Origin: AWTP1-13 sp963770295
GTDB taxonomy: Bacteria > Pseudomonadota > Alphaproteobacteria > Rhizobiales > Hyphomicrobiaceae
Reading direction: 5' to 3'
Assembly: GCA_963770295.1 (NCBI GenBank)
Contig: CAVYPA010000005.1
Coordinates: 248,001 to 312,000 of the forward strand
DNA: 64,000 nucleotides
The notes below the pieces were generated by a model. It did no database searches. It worked only from the letters and a program-made list of their open reading frames with translations, and had not been told where the DNA came from. Below are positions 43,390 through 54,562 of this stretch, piece after piece. The translations under genes and the position numbers were made by a program. Position 1 is the stretch's first letter; each line of letters starts with the position of its first letter.

Positions 43390-46300
43390 ATGGGTGAACT
43401 TGGTCAGTGGCTTCAGCGACTAGGTTTGGAGCAATACGCTGACCTGTTCGAGGCGCAAGGAGTCGACGTCGATCTGCTGCCAACTCTTACCGATCAAGAC
43501 CTTAAGGATCTGGGTCTACCGCTTGGGCCAAGGCGCGCTGTTTTACGCGCCTTACAACAGGGCATCAAAAGACAACCGGACCGTGCCGCGGGATCTTCGA
43601 GAGAAACGCGTCCGCCGGAGTGGCGACAACTTACAGTTATGTTTTGTGATCTCGCCCATTCTACGGCGCTGTCCTCATCCCTTGATCTTGAAGACTATCG
43701 TGATCTGCTAGCTGCGTATCAGCAGGCGTGCTCGGTAGCCATCCGGCTCTATCAGGGGTACATCGCCCGCTGCGTCGGCGATGGCATACTGGCTTATTTT
43801 GGTTATCCGATCGCTCACGAGGGCGAAGCAGACCGAGCAGTTCGTGCTGGGCTGGCCGTTGTCGAAGCCGTGACCGGACTTGGTTCAACGATTGGCAAAG
43901 AAAAGGGTATCGATCTAGCGGTTCGCATCGGAATTGCAACGGGATTTGTCGTGGTCGGCGATATCGTCGGGGAGGGCGTGCTTGATCGAGATGCTGTCGT
44001 TGGGAAAACACCCAACCTGGCGGCGAGGCTACTGGGGGCTGCCGCACCCAACACGGTGGCAGTGTCTTCGGCGACGAAAAAACTTGCTGGAAGCTTCAAC
44101 TTCGTCGCGCTTGGCGAACATAGGTTCAAGGGTATTGATGAACCTACCGCTGTTTGGCAGGTGGAAGGCGAGAAAGTCGTTAGTTGGCTTGAGGCGCGGC
44201 AGGCGGCCCTCACCGAATTTGTCAACCGCGACAAGGAAATCGACCTCCTCCTTGAACGCTGGCGACAGAGCAAATCGGGAGAAGGCCAGGTCGTCGTGCT
44301 TTCCGGGGAGCCGGGAATCGGAAAGTCGCGTTTGGCCGCAGAAGCTTGTGACCGCATCCTGGCAATGGAGCGTGATGCGGGCGCACCTGCCCCGAATGTG
44401 CTCTGTTTCCGGTGTTCGCGTTATCATTCGAACACCCCCCTCTACCCGGTTATTCAGCAGCTTAAGCAACTCGTATCTATCGATGCTCGGGAGTCAGAAG
44501 AGAACAAATCAACCAAGTTACAGGTTGCGCTCAGGCATTGGGGTATTGTCAGTTCGGACGCCATTTCATCGCTCGCCGATCTTTGCAACATAAGGCTAAG
44601 CGGATATCAGCAGACCTCCGTCAATCCAGCGGTAAAGCGCCATCAAACCATCGCAGCTCTGAAGGATTGGTGCCGATCGCTTGCGCAGGATCAGCCACTT
44701 CTCCTCATATCTGAGGACGTACAATGGATGGACCCGACATCACGCCTCTTGCTTGGCCACTTGGTGGAGTGGGCCAGAACAGCGCCGGCACTTATTATCG
44801 CGACGGCACGGGTTGATAGTCGAGCCAGGACTCGGCGCTCGATCGTGGCGCTTGCCGAACCATCTCCTCACGTAACTCATTGCGAACTTGGGCAACTTAG
44901 CGAAGAGCAAACCAAGCGACTGATCAGCGCCGTGGCCGTGGGCCGTGACATTTCGGCGGAGGTTGTGGATGCCTTGCAGCAGAAATCGGGACGTATTCCG
45001 TTGTTCGCTGAGGAGCTGACGATAGGTTTGCTCGAGGCCAATTCGTTATCAAGGCCGGCGAGCGTGGTCGAGGTCCTGGTACCCGTTCCTAACAATATCA
45101 ATGACGCCCTAATGGCGCGCCTGGACCAAATGGGAAAAGCAAAGGAAACTGCTCTACAAGCATCGGTGTTGGGACGTGAGTTTTCTGCCTCCTTGCTTGC
45201 AAAGATTACCGGCGCCTCAGACGGCGATTTGCATGAGTTGTTGGACAACCTCGAGAGGTCGGACATCATCACCGCCGGGTCCGCCCACGGTACGTATGTG
45301 TTTCGACACAGCCTCACTAGGGATGTTGCCTATCAATCCCTGCTGCGGCGTTCTCGTCAAAAAATTCATCTCATCATAGCGACAGAGTTGGCCTTGCATG
45401 GCGCAGAATATCCCGAAGCAACGGATGATTTGATCGCCCAGCACTATTCGCTTGGTGAAGCCAAAGAGGAGGCAATCAGATGGTGGCAGCGGGGCGCAAA
45501 AAGAGCGATCGCCCAGTCCGCCCACGAAGAAGCCGGGAACATGCTTCGGCGCGCCTTTCACGATTTTAAGGCGCTTGGTAACGCAGGCTCAGCCTCCTTC
45601 AGAGTTGGATCTTACGCAGGCGCTGGCTACCGCCTTACGCTCCCTCCACGGTTACGCAGCGCCCGAGGTCGAAGAACGGCTGCTGCGAGCTCGCGAGCTG
45701 TGTGCCAACAACGAGGATGGGGACAATCTCTTCAACGTTGAATGGGAGCTATTTCAATGCAACATTGTAAAGGGCAACATTCAGAGCGCGTACAGCATTG
45801 CAAGCAGGCTTTTAGAATACGCTGATACGCGTCCTAGTCCCTTACATGTGGATGCTCACCTTGCGGGAGGAATGGCGCGGTTTCATTTCGGAGACTTCAT
45901 CGCGGCGTGCGCGTCTTTCGAGCGAGGCGTGGAGCTCAGCAATCCCGAAACCGATGAGCCTCGACATTTCACGCACGGTCAAAATTCGGGGTGTTTTTGC
46001 CTCTCATATGTTGCCCACACCCAGTGCTTTCTCGGCAAGGCGGACGAGGCAAAGCTGACAGTCGAGCGAAACTTAGCCATTGCCAAGCGCCGATCGATTG
46101 AAGCCGGCCATGTTTATACCTACGTAAATGTCCTTACCTTCGCGATGCGCGTGCACCAATTTCTTGGTGACGCCAATAAGGTCAAGCGTCTTGCCGAGGA
46201 GTTGATCGACCTCTCCCATCGAGGCCATTATCGGTATTACGAGGCCCTCGGAACCGCTCACCTGGGTTGGGCCATGGCGGTGGCAGGGTCAATACACCTA

Positions 46301-46759
46301 GGAATTGCCAAAATGCAGGAGGGGCTTCTTGCTCTTGAGAAAACGAGAACGCTCCTGGCACTTCCGGGCTTTTACCTTCTTTTGGCGGAGTTAAATCTTA
46401 AAGTCGCCCGCGTGGATGACGCGCGACGCGCGCTCAGCGAGGCAGTACGAGGTGGGAAAATTGGGACCCGCATGTGGGACGCAGAGGCTGAAAGGATTAG
46501 AGGTTTGATACTTGCGTCTGGCCCTGATGCCGATCTTCGCACGAGCGAGAATGCATATCGCGCGAGTCTGGAGATCTCGCGGCATCAGCATGCGCGGTCA
46601 TTGGAGCTCAAAGCCGGCGTCGGCTACGCCGCATTACTTATGCGGCTCGACCGACGCGATGAGGGCCGACGTGTGCTCGAAGAGTGCCTCGATCACATGC
46701 CGCCCGGGCAAGCGGCCAAGGAGACCAGCGAAGCGCGGGATATGCTAAAGAGACTATAG
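43390..46759 (+). CDS. SAM - class III cyclase - AAA ATPase - TPR protein, apparent frameshift near 45595
   Basis: Restored length about 1122 residues (3370 bp, one more than a multiple of three). Residues 1-60 are a SAM domain (LGLEQYADLFEAQGVDVDLL). A class III nucleotidyl cyclase follows, with metal-binding Asp in VMFCDLAHSTA and in CVGDGILAYFGYP, and DAVVGKTPNLAARL. Next an AAA/STAND ATPase with Walker A SGEPGIGKSRL and Walker B LISEDVQWMDP, then TPR-like repeats. The first frame derails after LGNAGSAS and stops at 45741; the second continues with SELDLTQALA and is open to 46759. Removing one base of the CC/TT runs at 45593-45599 restores continuity. As written it encodes a cyclase-ATPase lacking the TPRs. 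Confidence 0.85.
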
Positions 46760-47027
46760 GCAACGAAATTGCCTGCGAACGACATCACCATGCCGGAGCT
46801 CTGCGCCGAGCTCGAGGCTCGGTACGCGTATCTTGTGGACCCCATTTCACTGTCGCAGTTTCTGTGCAAAGACCGGATTCTGCCAACAAAACCTTGCTAG
46901 CCACGGAGCGCGCACGCTCTGACGCGCCAAAGCCGCAAGACGTGGCAATAACCGGGCGCACCGCTGCCAGCCAGCGACGCGAGGCAGAAAAGTCTGTTTC
47001 GCCCTGGCAATGCGAGTGAATGCAGGC

Positions 47028-48308
47028 CTAGTCGGCGATCGACTGCAGCACCATGTTGCGCACCAACGTGCGCAGCCGTCCGCGCCCCTCACCGGGGGCA
47101 GCGACCATGTACACGACCGCCATCTCTTCCTTGGGATCGACCCAGAAGAAGGTGCCGTAGGCGCCGCCCCAATTGTAGTCGCCCGTCGTGCCGGCGACTG
47201 GGGCAATACCTGTCTGCGAGCGGACAGCGAAGCCCAAGCCAAAGCTATAACCTTCGTTGAGGATGGCGTTGGTGGTACGCGCCCTTACCTCGGGCCCGAG
47301 CTGATCGCTCGCCATGAGCTCGATGGTTTTGCGCGACAGAAGCCGCTTGCCGTCCAATGTCCCTCCGTTGACGAGCATCTGCGCGAAGCGCAGATAGTCG
47401 AGCGCAGTCGACACCGCGCAGCCGCCGCCGCAGTCGAACTTGATGGGCTTGCCGGAGGCGTGTGGAATGCTCTGCGGCTTGCCGGACACGGGATCGTTGG
47501 CAAAGGCAAGCGCGTAGCGTGCCTTCTTGGCTTCGTGGACGGAGAAGCCGGTGTCGGCCATGTCGAGGGGTTTCCAGATGCGCTCTTCGAGGAAGGCGGA
47601 GAGCGACTTGCCTGTCACAGCCTCGACGATGAACCCCTGCACGTCGACCGCGACGCTGTAGTCCCACACCGTTCCCGGCTCGTGCTGAAGGGGTAGCTGG
47701 CTAAGCTTCTCCAGGAACTCGGGCCCGGTATAGGTGAAGGCCGAGTCCACTGACCCGGCTGGCCAGAGTTTGATCAGGTCGTGGTCGCGGCGGATGCCGC
47801 CGTAAGGGAAGCCTGCCGTATGGCGGAGCAGGTCGTGCACCGTTGGCTGGCGCTTGGGTGGCGCGCGCTCCACCGTCGCTTTGCCGGCAGGATCAGTTTT
47901 GACACTGCCGAGCTCCATATTGGCGAGCTGAGGCAGATACTTGCCGATCGGGTCAGAGAGCTGGAGTCTGCCCTCCTCGTGCAGCATCATGATCGCCACC
48001 GAAACCATCGGCTTGGTCATCGACGCAATCGAGAAGATGCTGTCTGGGGCCATCGGCGTCTTGCGCACTGGGTCGGTCCAGCCGAAGGTCTGCAGGTAGG
48101 CGACTTGGCCTTTCCGGGCTATGCCGACGACGGCGCCCGGCATTTGGCCTGCGTCGACCTCGGCCTGCAGAGCGGTCGTAAGACGCTGCAGGCGCTCCAC
48201 CGATAGCCCGACCTTCTCGGGGGCGATGACGGTCAGCTGGTCGGCTAGCGCGGACATGAACGGCAGGCTCGCCGCGACAACGGCGCTTACCACAATGCGC
48301 GTCAGCAT
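47028..48308 (-). CDS. Secreted serine hydrolase, beta-lactamase class C family
   Basis: 426 residues with a signal peptide (VSAVVAASLPFMSALA). The beta-lactamase/esterase-C fold motifs are SMTK (catalytic Ser and Lys), YSVA at the YxN position, and GGAYGTFF near the KTG position. It may be an esterase, D-aminopeptidase or carboxypeptidase-like enzyme rather than a true beta-lactamase, since the YxN and KTG motifs are altered. GGAGGAGAG lies upstream of ATG 48308. Stands alone. Confidence 0.85.
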   Translation of the reverse strand: MLTRIVVSAVVAASLPFMSALADQLTVIAPEKVGLSVERLQRLTTALQAEVDAGQMPGAVVGIARKGQVAYLQTFGWTDPVRKTPMAPDSIFSIASMTKPMVSVAIMMLHEEGRLQLSDPIGKYLPQLANMELGSVKTDPAGKATVERAPPKRQPTVHDLLRHTAGFPYGGIRRDHDLIKLWPAGSVDSAFTYTGPEFLEKLSQLPLQHEPGTVWDYSVAVDVQGFIVEAVTGKSLSAFLEERIWKPLDMADTGFSVHEAKKARYALAFANDPVSGKPQSIPHASGKPIKFDCGGGCAVSTALDYLRFAQMLVNGGTLDGKRLLSRKTIELMASDQLGPEVRARTTNAILNEGYSFGLGFAVRSQTGIAPVAGTTGDYNWGGAYGTFFWVDPKEEMAVVYMVAAPGEGRGRLRTLVRNMVLQSIAD

Positions 48309-48847
48309 CTTGCTCTCCTCCCAAAAGTTATCAGCGGTGCAAATGAAAAGTGGTGGTGGGGCAGTTCACGACGCGTACTGTCCGTCTCATGCGTGCCAGC
48401 ACGCCTCCATAGTCGAACATGGTCGCGGTATTGGTGATCTGGATGTTGACTTGGTCGCGAGCATTGATTTGCGTTGGGCGTATGGTCGGGTAGGTTTTAG
48501 CGAAGCTATCCCATCCCCCTGTCGCCGCATAGATGCCCGCTGCCGCCGGCTAGCCAGCGCCACCTAGCTGACGGTCGCACGCGTCACGGCTTCGGCAAGC
48601 GCCTGCGTCGTCGTCGAACCATTCTTCTGTTTACGGCAGAACGGCCGCAGATTCTTGGCCGCCAGCAGACAGACGTCGGGGCCAGGGGCGTCAACGCGGT
48701 GGGCGAGGTGATGCGTCCTCCATGCCGACCGGGCAGGACCTTGATGGCCAAGCGGGTGAGCGCGGGCGGACCATCGCTAACGGACGATGCACGAGGCGCG
48801 GCCCAGGGCGCCGCAGCAATTGCCTGTGCGGGACCCACCTGAGACCA
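48309..48847. other. Long intergenic region
   Basis: 539 bp; only overlapping frames without ribosome-binding sites. No gene recognised. Confidence 0.4.
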
Positions 48848-50402
48848 TCAGCCTGGCAGGCCTGCCCTGCGCAGCGCATCGAGATGGTGCGCGATATCGC
48901 TATCGTATCTGCACACAGCGGCGAGCCGCCTCTGGTGTTCAATCGTGAAGGTCGGCTCGATGCGGAGGGCCGCATCGACCTCGCCGCGAGCCGCGTCAAT
49001 TTGGCTAAGTTGCGCAAAGTTGGCCGCCAAGTGCACGCGGGCCCCACGGAGATTTGGCGCACGTAACACGGCAACGCGGAGGCACGGCAGCGCGTCCGAG
49101 TAGCGTCTCAGCATAAAATAGGCCACCCCGAGCCACATAAACGCGATTGGCGGGTGAAACGGATCATCGCGAATGTACCTTTGGCCGACTTCGACCGCCC
49201 GAGCGTGCTGTCCCATCAGGATGAGCGCCATGACGAGGCGCCAGTCAGCGGAGTTTGGATTGAGCTTCTCCGCCTTTTCGAACTCAGCGATCGATTCTTC
49301 ATATTGGCCCATGAAGCCAAGCACGCGTCCTGCCATTGCGTGGACGAACGGCGATTGAGGGTCAAACTGCAGCGCCTGCGATACCGAGGCCTGAGCTATG
49401 TTGAGGGCATTCGGATTGAGATAGTACGCATCGAACGGAAATTGGTAAGCGATCAGATAGGTTTCTGCGAGCAGCGCATGAGCGCGGGCATAGGTGGATT
49501 CCATCGAGAGGCATTGCCCCAGGACGCGCTGTGTGTCCCTAAGGTCGCCCACCCGGTAATAGGAGTGAAAAACGGCCCAACTTTCGGCGGCATGGGCGTA
49601 GTACTCACGCGCCCTCCAAGCCTCAAGCGGTTTTAGCAGTGACCGCCCCGTTTCAAGATTGGCGACATGCGTGGTGACGGCCGCAACGATCGCGCGTGCA
49701 AGTTCTCCCTGCACCGCGAAGACATTTTTGAGGTCCCGGTCATACCGCTCAGCCCAACGGTAAGCACCGGTATGGGTATCAACAAGCCGCGCACTGACGC
49801 GAACTCGTTTAGCTGCCGTGCGCACGCTACCTTCTAGGAGGTAGTTGACGCCGAGTTGCCGGCCAATTTCTCGGAGTTCGTCGGTCTTGCTCAGATCGCT
49901 GGAGACTCGAATTCCCGGAAACGACAAAAAAGTCCGAGCCTCGGGAAAGGTCCGTGATGATATCTTCGGCGACGCCATTCGCGAAAGAGCCAAGCCTCCG
50001 TTCCGCATTAAGGCTTACGAAGGGAAGGATCGCAATTGAAGGCTTGTCTGGGAAGATGACGATCGGCGCGGTCCGCCCAACATCTCCACCTCGGATCTCC
50101 TGCACTTCTGCCACGAAGCGAACGCCTCTGCGAGAGAAGGTCTTGACCAAGCGCTGCTGCTTGCCGTTGTCGCCGATTGCAAGGCGCACCGTGCTGATCC
50201 TGCTGCTCAGGGTCGATTCCGAGACGATCCGTCCCTTCCAGACCTCCGCGATGAGCTCGTCCCGACTGACCACACGATCCCGGTGGCGCAGCAGGTACTG
50301 CAGCAGATCGAAAATCTGAGGCTCGATGGGCATTACACGGCGATCGCGGCGCAGCTCGCGTCGCTGCAAATCCAGCAAGCATTTGTCGAACAGGTAGTTC
50401 AT
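48848..50402 (-). CDS. Winged-helix regulator with TPR region (CadC/adenylate-cyclase-associated type), apparent frameshift near 49905
   Basis: Restored length about 517 residues (1555 bp, one more than a multiple of three). The N-terminal ~100 residues form an OmpR/CadC-type winged helix (PIEPQIFDLLQYLLRHRDRV, VSRDELIAEVWKG, TFSRRGVRFV). The middle matches the FlgO-like region of such regulators (SIAILPFVSL, VAEDIITDLSRGSDFFVVSG), and the rest is TPR repeats (GQYEESIAEFEKAEKLNPNS). After GNSS the frame is lost; the other frame resumes with SDLSKTDELREIGRQLGVNY and LLEGSVR, the usual family continuation. One extra base at about 49897-49912 explains it. As written, only the DNA-binding portion (191 residues) is made from the true start. 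Confidence 0.85.
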
Positions 50403-50529
50403 GCGGGTCTGCCGGTATCTTCGCTCTGCCCACGAAGCGTGAGCGGATAAAATCTCAAGAATAATCGAAGGTTACCCGAAGGTCTGGGGTCACGCCAGCC
50501 GCTATCCTTGGCGTCTCTGCGGCCCTTTT

Positions 50530-50844
50530 GTGAGACCACCCGTGAACGCCACAATTTCCACGATCCTGTGGCTCGTTGCTGCAATCGTTCTGTGGTCGGC
50601 GCCAGTTGCTGCGCACTCGTGGTACCCTAAGGAGTGCTGCTCGGGAAATGATTGCGCGCCCGTTGAAAAGGCCACTTGGTTGGTACCAGCGGGTGGTGGA
50701 TTGCCGCAACTCGTGGTTACGTCGGGCGTCGGGACCGCAATCGTTCCGCATAACTTCCCCGTGCACGACTCCAAGGACGGCCGCATGCACGTCTGCATCC
50801 AAGACGTCTGGATCATTTGCCTCTTTGTGCCACCGCGGATGTAG
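50530..50844 (+). CDS. Small secreted Cys-rich protein
   Basis: 104 residues with a signal segment (ISTILWLVAAIVLWSAPVAA) and a mature domain starting HSWYPKECCSGNDCAPVE, followed by a beta-rich part ending in IQDVWIICLFVPPRM. CC-xxx-DC is preserved in comparable rhizobial small exported proteins. Start at GTG 50530 or GTG a few codons later. It is divergent from the winged-helix regulator. Function unknown; disulfides likely. Confidence 0.7.
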   Translation: MRPPVNATISTILWLVAAIVLWSAPVAAHSWYPKECCSGNDCAPVEKATWLVPAGGGLPQLVVTSGVGTAIVPHNFPVHDSKDGRMHVCIQDVWIICLFVPPRM

Positions 50845-51311
50845 CTCCTGCGCTCCGCGCTTGCTCGTCAGGCTCGTTGGACCTCGTTCGCAAGTGGCGC
50901 CAGTCAGGAATTGGCAGTGCACCCTGACGGCGCGATTGCCTTTTTAAAGTCAACCGGCTTCCCACCTTTCCTGGGTCAGCTACCAATTGACAGCCGCAGA
51001 GAAGCTTTGGGGCGACACGGTTGCCCGCCAGCAAATGTGTCAGAGAGCAGCGCCGGAGAGCATGGCCACGGCCAAGCAAGCCATAGGCGCATCGAGGTGT
51101 TCCTCCCCCATGATGATCGTCGCTGAATGTCGGCGGCGGAGCCGCTGCGTCTGCTTAGGCATCCAAGCCACGACGAGCGCATATCGCAGCTGCGAAAAGG
51201 CTCCTCACAGAGGCGTGACGACATCTGATCTGGAGCAACGGGTGTTCCAGTGATAGGACAAGCGGCCGCGTGCCATGGCAGGCGCGACGCGAAGCTTCAT
51301 GGGAGGATTGG
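50845..51311. other. Intergenic region
   Basis: 467 bp without a supported gene; GGGAGGATTGG at its end is the ribosome-binding site of the next gene. Confidence 0.4.
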
Positions 51312-51977
51312 ATGTCGACGAAATTCGCAGTTCAGGTGTTGGCTTGTGCCGCACTGGGAGCCGTCAGTTTGACCGTGGCGGTGCATGCGCAGCAAGCGGC
51401 GATGACTTTCTTCGTCACCAGCGTTGGTAAGGGCGACGGCGGCAACCTCGGCGGCCTCGAGGGTGCCGACGCGCATTGCGTGGCGCTGGCCAAGGCCGCG
51501 GGAGCTACCAAGGCCAGTTGGAAGGCTTACTTGAGCACCACGGCACCGGGCGGCGACGCTGGGGTGAATGCGCGCGAGCGCATCGGCAAAGGGCCATGGC
51601 AGAATGCCAAGGGGGACGTGGTGGCCAAGAGCGTCGAGGACCTGCATTCGGATGCGGTCAATGTGACCAAGACGACGGCTCTCACCGAAAAAGGCGAGGC
51701 GGTGAGCGGGCGCGGTGACGCGGTGAATACGCACGATATTCTGACCGGTTCCGACCCGAGCGGCCTGTATTCGACGGCCGGCGGCGACACGAACTGTGGA
51801 AATTGGACAAAGAACGGCGAAGGCTCGGCGATCGTCGGTCATCACGATCGTGCCGGTCTCAAAGAGACGCGGCACATGAAGTCGTGGAACTCATCGCACG
51901 GTACGCGGGGATGCGGCCAGGACGCCCTCAAAGGCACGGGCGGAGCGGGCTTGTTTTATTGCTTCGCCACGGACTGA
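51312..51977 (+). CDS. Secreted protein with lectin-like/endostatin-like fold
   Basis: 221 residues: signal peptide to VHAQ, then TFFVTSVGKGDGGNLGGLEG, ADAHC, then WKAYLSTTAPGGD and a C-terminal WNSSHGTRGC ... GGAGLFYCFATD. The opening 'FVTS..G..GGNLGGL.GAD..C' and the two C-terminal Cys are the signature of a small C-type-lectin/endostatin-like domain found in secreted bacterial proteins; ligand unknown. GGGAGGATTGG lies before ATG 51312. A strong hairpin lies about 55 bp after the stop. Confidence 0.75.
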   Translation: MSTKFAVQVLACAALGAVSLTVAVHAQQAAMTFFVTSVGKGDGGNLGGLEGADAHCVALAKAAGATKASWKAYLSTTAPGGDAGVNARERIGKGPWQNAKGDVVAKSVEDLHSDAVNVTKTTALTEKGEAVSGRGDAVNTHDILTGSDPSGLYSTAGGDTNCGNWTKNGEGSAIVGHHDRAGLKETRHMKSWNSSHGTRGCGQDALKGTGGAGLFYCFATD

Positions 51978-52032
51978 TTTCGATCCAGGCAGTCATTGCG
52001 TGGTCTTTGGCGCGTGCTAGCGCCGCCTACAG

Positions 52033-52058
52033 GTTGCCGCGCGACCAGGCGCGGCAAC
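52033..52058. terminator. Strong 10-bp hairpin downstream of lectin-like gene
   Basis: GTTGCCGCGC at 52033-52042 pairs with GCGCGGCAAC at 52049-52058 around a GACCAG loop, with no mismatch. No T-run follows, so it is a putative transcription end or 3' stabiliser for the plus-strand gene; the minus-strand FecR gene ends 135 bp further on. Confidence 0.5.
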
Positions 52059-52173
52059 AGGGGTTCACCACGGCTTGGTGGCATGGGAGATGCCCATGGC
52101 ATAAGGGCCACGCAAAATTGCGGCGATAGCAGGCTCTCTCTCCTCTCGTCGGAGCGTTCTTGCGTGGCTTGCT

Positions 52174-52192
52174 GCGGCGCTGTCCGCGCCGC
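52174..52192 (-). terminator. 7-bp hairpin directly after FecR-gene stop
   Basis: GCGGCGC, loop TGTCC, GCGCCGC, lying immediately downstream (minus strand) of the FecR gene stop. GC-rich stem without a T-run; weak candidate. Confidence 0.35.
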
Positions 52193-54550
52193 TCAACGGC
52201 TGCCGGCAAAGATACCGGCACCGACGTAGTTAAAGTTGGTGCCGACGGGGTTTGCCGTCACCGAGAAGCGCCCGGCAACGTCCCTGACCGGGTCGGTCGC
52301 GCCGCGGAAAAAGGCACCATTGATCGCCATGTTGGCGCCGCCCGTGCCGGTCAGGGTGCCGGTGAGTTCGTTCACTGCGGGCGTGCGCGTGACGCTACCC
52401 GAATAGGCTCGCCCATCGAGGCTCGGGATCGATATCGTGGCGCCCGAGGCGAAGTTGACATTGGCCTGGAAGTTTCCGGCCGCCACGTATTCGTCGTTCG
52501 CATTCTTGAAGGAGCCCACCACGAACCCGTTGTAGACGGCTGTGCCACTGACCGGGATCTCGGCAGGGCTTGCCAACCTTCCCGCCACCCAGGTCATGAG
52601 ATTGGCGCGGTCGGTCTCGGTGGTCAGGTCTGCATTGGAGCGATAGTTGTCAGCGGACCAGAACCCCCACCGAGTGAACTCGCAGACGCAAGCGCTGAAG
52701 TTGACCCCCGGGAAGAACGTCTGAGCCTGCACCAGGTCCGCGCTCGCGAAAACCTGCCGGCTGCGGACGAGGACCTGTCCGTTTGTCGTGGAAATCTGCG
52801 TCGTGTTGGTATTCGTGGTCGCGGGTTCGTTGACGGCGTCGCGGCCAGCAAACAGGCGATCATCGATGTAGGTCGAGGTCGCCCGTGCACTTGGATTGAG
52901 GTTCCCGATTTGCCAGGCCCCGGTCGAGAATTCCTGGCTAAGCCCACTGGAATTGGCCACTTTCGTCAGCACGGTGTTGGCCTGCATCCGACCGCGATCC
53001 GAATCGAACTGGATCGTGATGCCGCCGACAACGGGAAAACTTGGCCCCGCAAAATTGTAGATCGTGTCGTTGGGGGGCTGCTGTGTGGAGTGTAACGTTC
53101 GCACAAGCCCAGCAACGAAGCCGCTGAGTGGGGTATCCAGGCGCACCTGCCCAAGGCTCGGCGGCAGCGCTGTCGCTGCGGCTGCTTGGGAGAAGGTGTA
53201 AAAGGCACTCGGATTTCCGCCGCCCGGGAAGTGGAAGGCGTTAAGAGGGATAACCGTACCCGTTGCCGCATCGCGCGTGTTCTGATCGACCAAAGCGCCA
53301 GTCGGTATCCGATTGGAGTTGAGTGTCGTGTTGGCTGGGTCGCCGCTGACAGCACCCGACGCGAAGCCCGCACTTAGGTTGGCCGCGCGTCGCGTCGAGG
53401 CTTCAAACCCGCCGGTATAGAACTGCGTGCCGTCGGCAAGTGAGATGAAGGCGCCGGTCATGACAAAGAATGTCGAAGTTTGGGATGCGCCGGCGCCGTT
53501 GATCGAAAGGCCGGCCTGCAGCATGAGGGAACCGAATCGGGCGCGGCCGGTTGCGGGATCTATGCCGCCGCGCCGGTAGCCGAGCACGTCGCTCACCACA
53601 TACGTTCCCGGCACGGCAAAAGCCGCCGGCAGATAGGGCACACCCGAGCCAAGCGCCGCATCCGCTGCCATCGAGAGCGCATAGAAGGCCGATCGCGGTG
53701 GCTGAGGCGTGCCGCTTTGCTGGGATGCGCCTTCGCTCGACCGCTCGATTGCCTCCGCAACGGCTTGCGATTGGAGCGACTGCACCTTCATTGCGCCCGC
53801 GGTCTGCGAGGCGTTGTGGCCCTGCACGCTTTCTATCTCAGAGGGCACGAGGTTGGCATTGGTGTTACCGACGCCCATGGCAACGACGATGGCGTCGGTG
53901 GCGCCGTTTTCGGCTGACACACCGCCGCGCTGGGTGGGCTGGCTGGTGAGCTGCCCCACCAGCGCGGCGATCTCGGCTTGCGGCACCGGCGCCGGCGCGC
54001 TGGGGGTGGCCCCTACTGCTTTTACCGACACACCATAGCCGGGTCGGGATATCGTCTCGGTGGCTCCGCCACTGCTGACCGTCACGGTGCCGAAATGGTT
54101 GATCGCTCGGGTGCCCCTCTTGTCGTGCGTGACGGTTGCCACACCCCCGCGCACGCCGAGCGTGGCCAATGGCGTTTTGATGGTTGCGCCTTGGGTGTGG
54201 CTGACGTTGCCGCCGACCATGCGCATGGCGCCCTTGGTCAGGGTGACGGTCATGTGGCCGGACCCAGCATTGGGATTGTAGACAAACTCATCAATCAAAA
54301 CGCTGCTATTGGGGCCAACGCTGAGCGTCGTCTTGTCGATAAAGATGAGCTGGGTGGATCCGCTGCTGGACGTGCTGATGCGCTCGCGGAAAATGATGTT
54401 CGATCCCACCTGCAGAACGCGGTCACCGCCTTGAGTGTGCGGGTTGACAGCGCCGGCGGCACCGACCGTCTGCGCCACGGCGCCATCGGGCGCCATGGCG
54501 GCCAGCGCCGCGACGGCTGTGGCAAGCCCCAGTGCGTGTCGTCGTAACAT
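52193..54550 (-). CDS. Secreted FecR-domain protein with C-terminal TbpB/Slam-substrate-like barrel
   Basis: 785 residues. Signal peptide to about residue 26 (LGLATAVAALAAMAPDGAVA); FecR-type domain at about 45-150 (VLQVGSNIIFRERISTSSSG, TTLSVGPNSSVLIDEFVYNP, IKTPLATLGVRGGVATV). A long Thr/Ser/Asn-rich central region follows. The last ~130 residues have alternating strands with GxAxYxGxVxG, GNFQANVNFASG, SGSVTRTP and GAFFRG...VAGRFSV, the pattern of the small beta-barrel of TbpB and other Slam-dependent proteins. There is no lipobox. Translation overlaps nothing, but the partner gene ends 12 bp upstream. Role proposed: surface or periplasmic signal/receptor protein. Confidence 0.82.
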   Translation of the reverse strand: MLRRHALGLATAVAALAAMAPDGAVAQTVGAAGAVNPHTQGGDRVLQVGSNIIFRERISTSSSGSTQLIFIDKTTLSVGPNSSVLIDEFVYNPNAGSGHMTVTLTKGAMRMVGGNVSHTQGATIKTPLATLGVRGGVATVTHDKRGTRAINHFGTVTVSSGGATETISRPGYGVSVKAVGATPSAPAPVPQAEIAALVGQLTSQPTQRGGVSAENGATDAIVVAMGVGNTNANLVPSEIESVQGHNASQTAGAMKVQSLQSQAVAEAIERSSEGASQQSGTPQPPRSAFYALSMAADAALGSGVPYLPAAFAVPGTYVVSDVLGYRRGGIDPATGRARFGSLMLQAGLSINGAGASQTSTFFVMTGAFISLADGTQFYTGGFEASTRRAANLSAGFASGAVSGDPANTTLNSNRIPTGALVDQNTRDAATGTVIPLNAFHFPGGGNPSAFYTFSQAAAATALPPSLGQVRLDTPLSGFVAGLVRTLHSTQQPPNDTIYNFAGPSFPVVGGITIQFDSDRGRMQANTVLTKVANSSGLSQEFSTGAWQIGNLNPSARATSTYIDDRLFAGRDAVNEPATTNTNTTQISTTNGQVLVRSRQVFASADLVQAQTFFPGVNFSACVCEFTRWGFWSADNYRSNADLTTETDRANLMTWVAGRLASPAEIPVSGTAVYNGFVVGSFKNANDEYVAAGNFQANVNFASGATISIPSLDGRAYSGSVTRTPAVNELTGTLTGTGGANMAINGAFFRGATDPVRDVAGRFSVTANPVGTNFNYVGAGIFAGSR

Positions 54551-54562
54551 CCCCTTGCACCC

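Noticed and set aside
43390..46759. Programmed +1 frameshifting in the cyclase gene
   Set aside because: No slippery codon or stop-assisted shift signal was seen, and three other genes show the same +1 break, which favours artefact or mutation.
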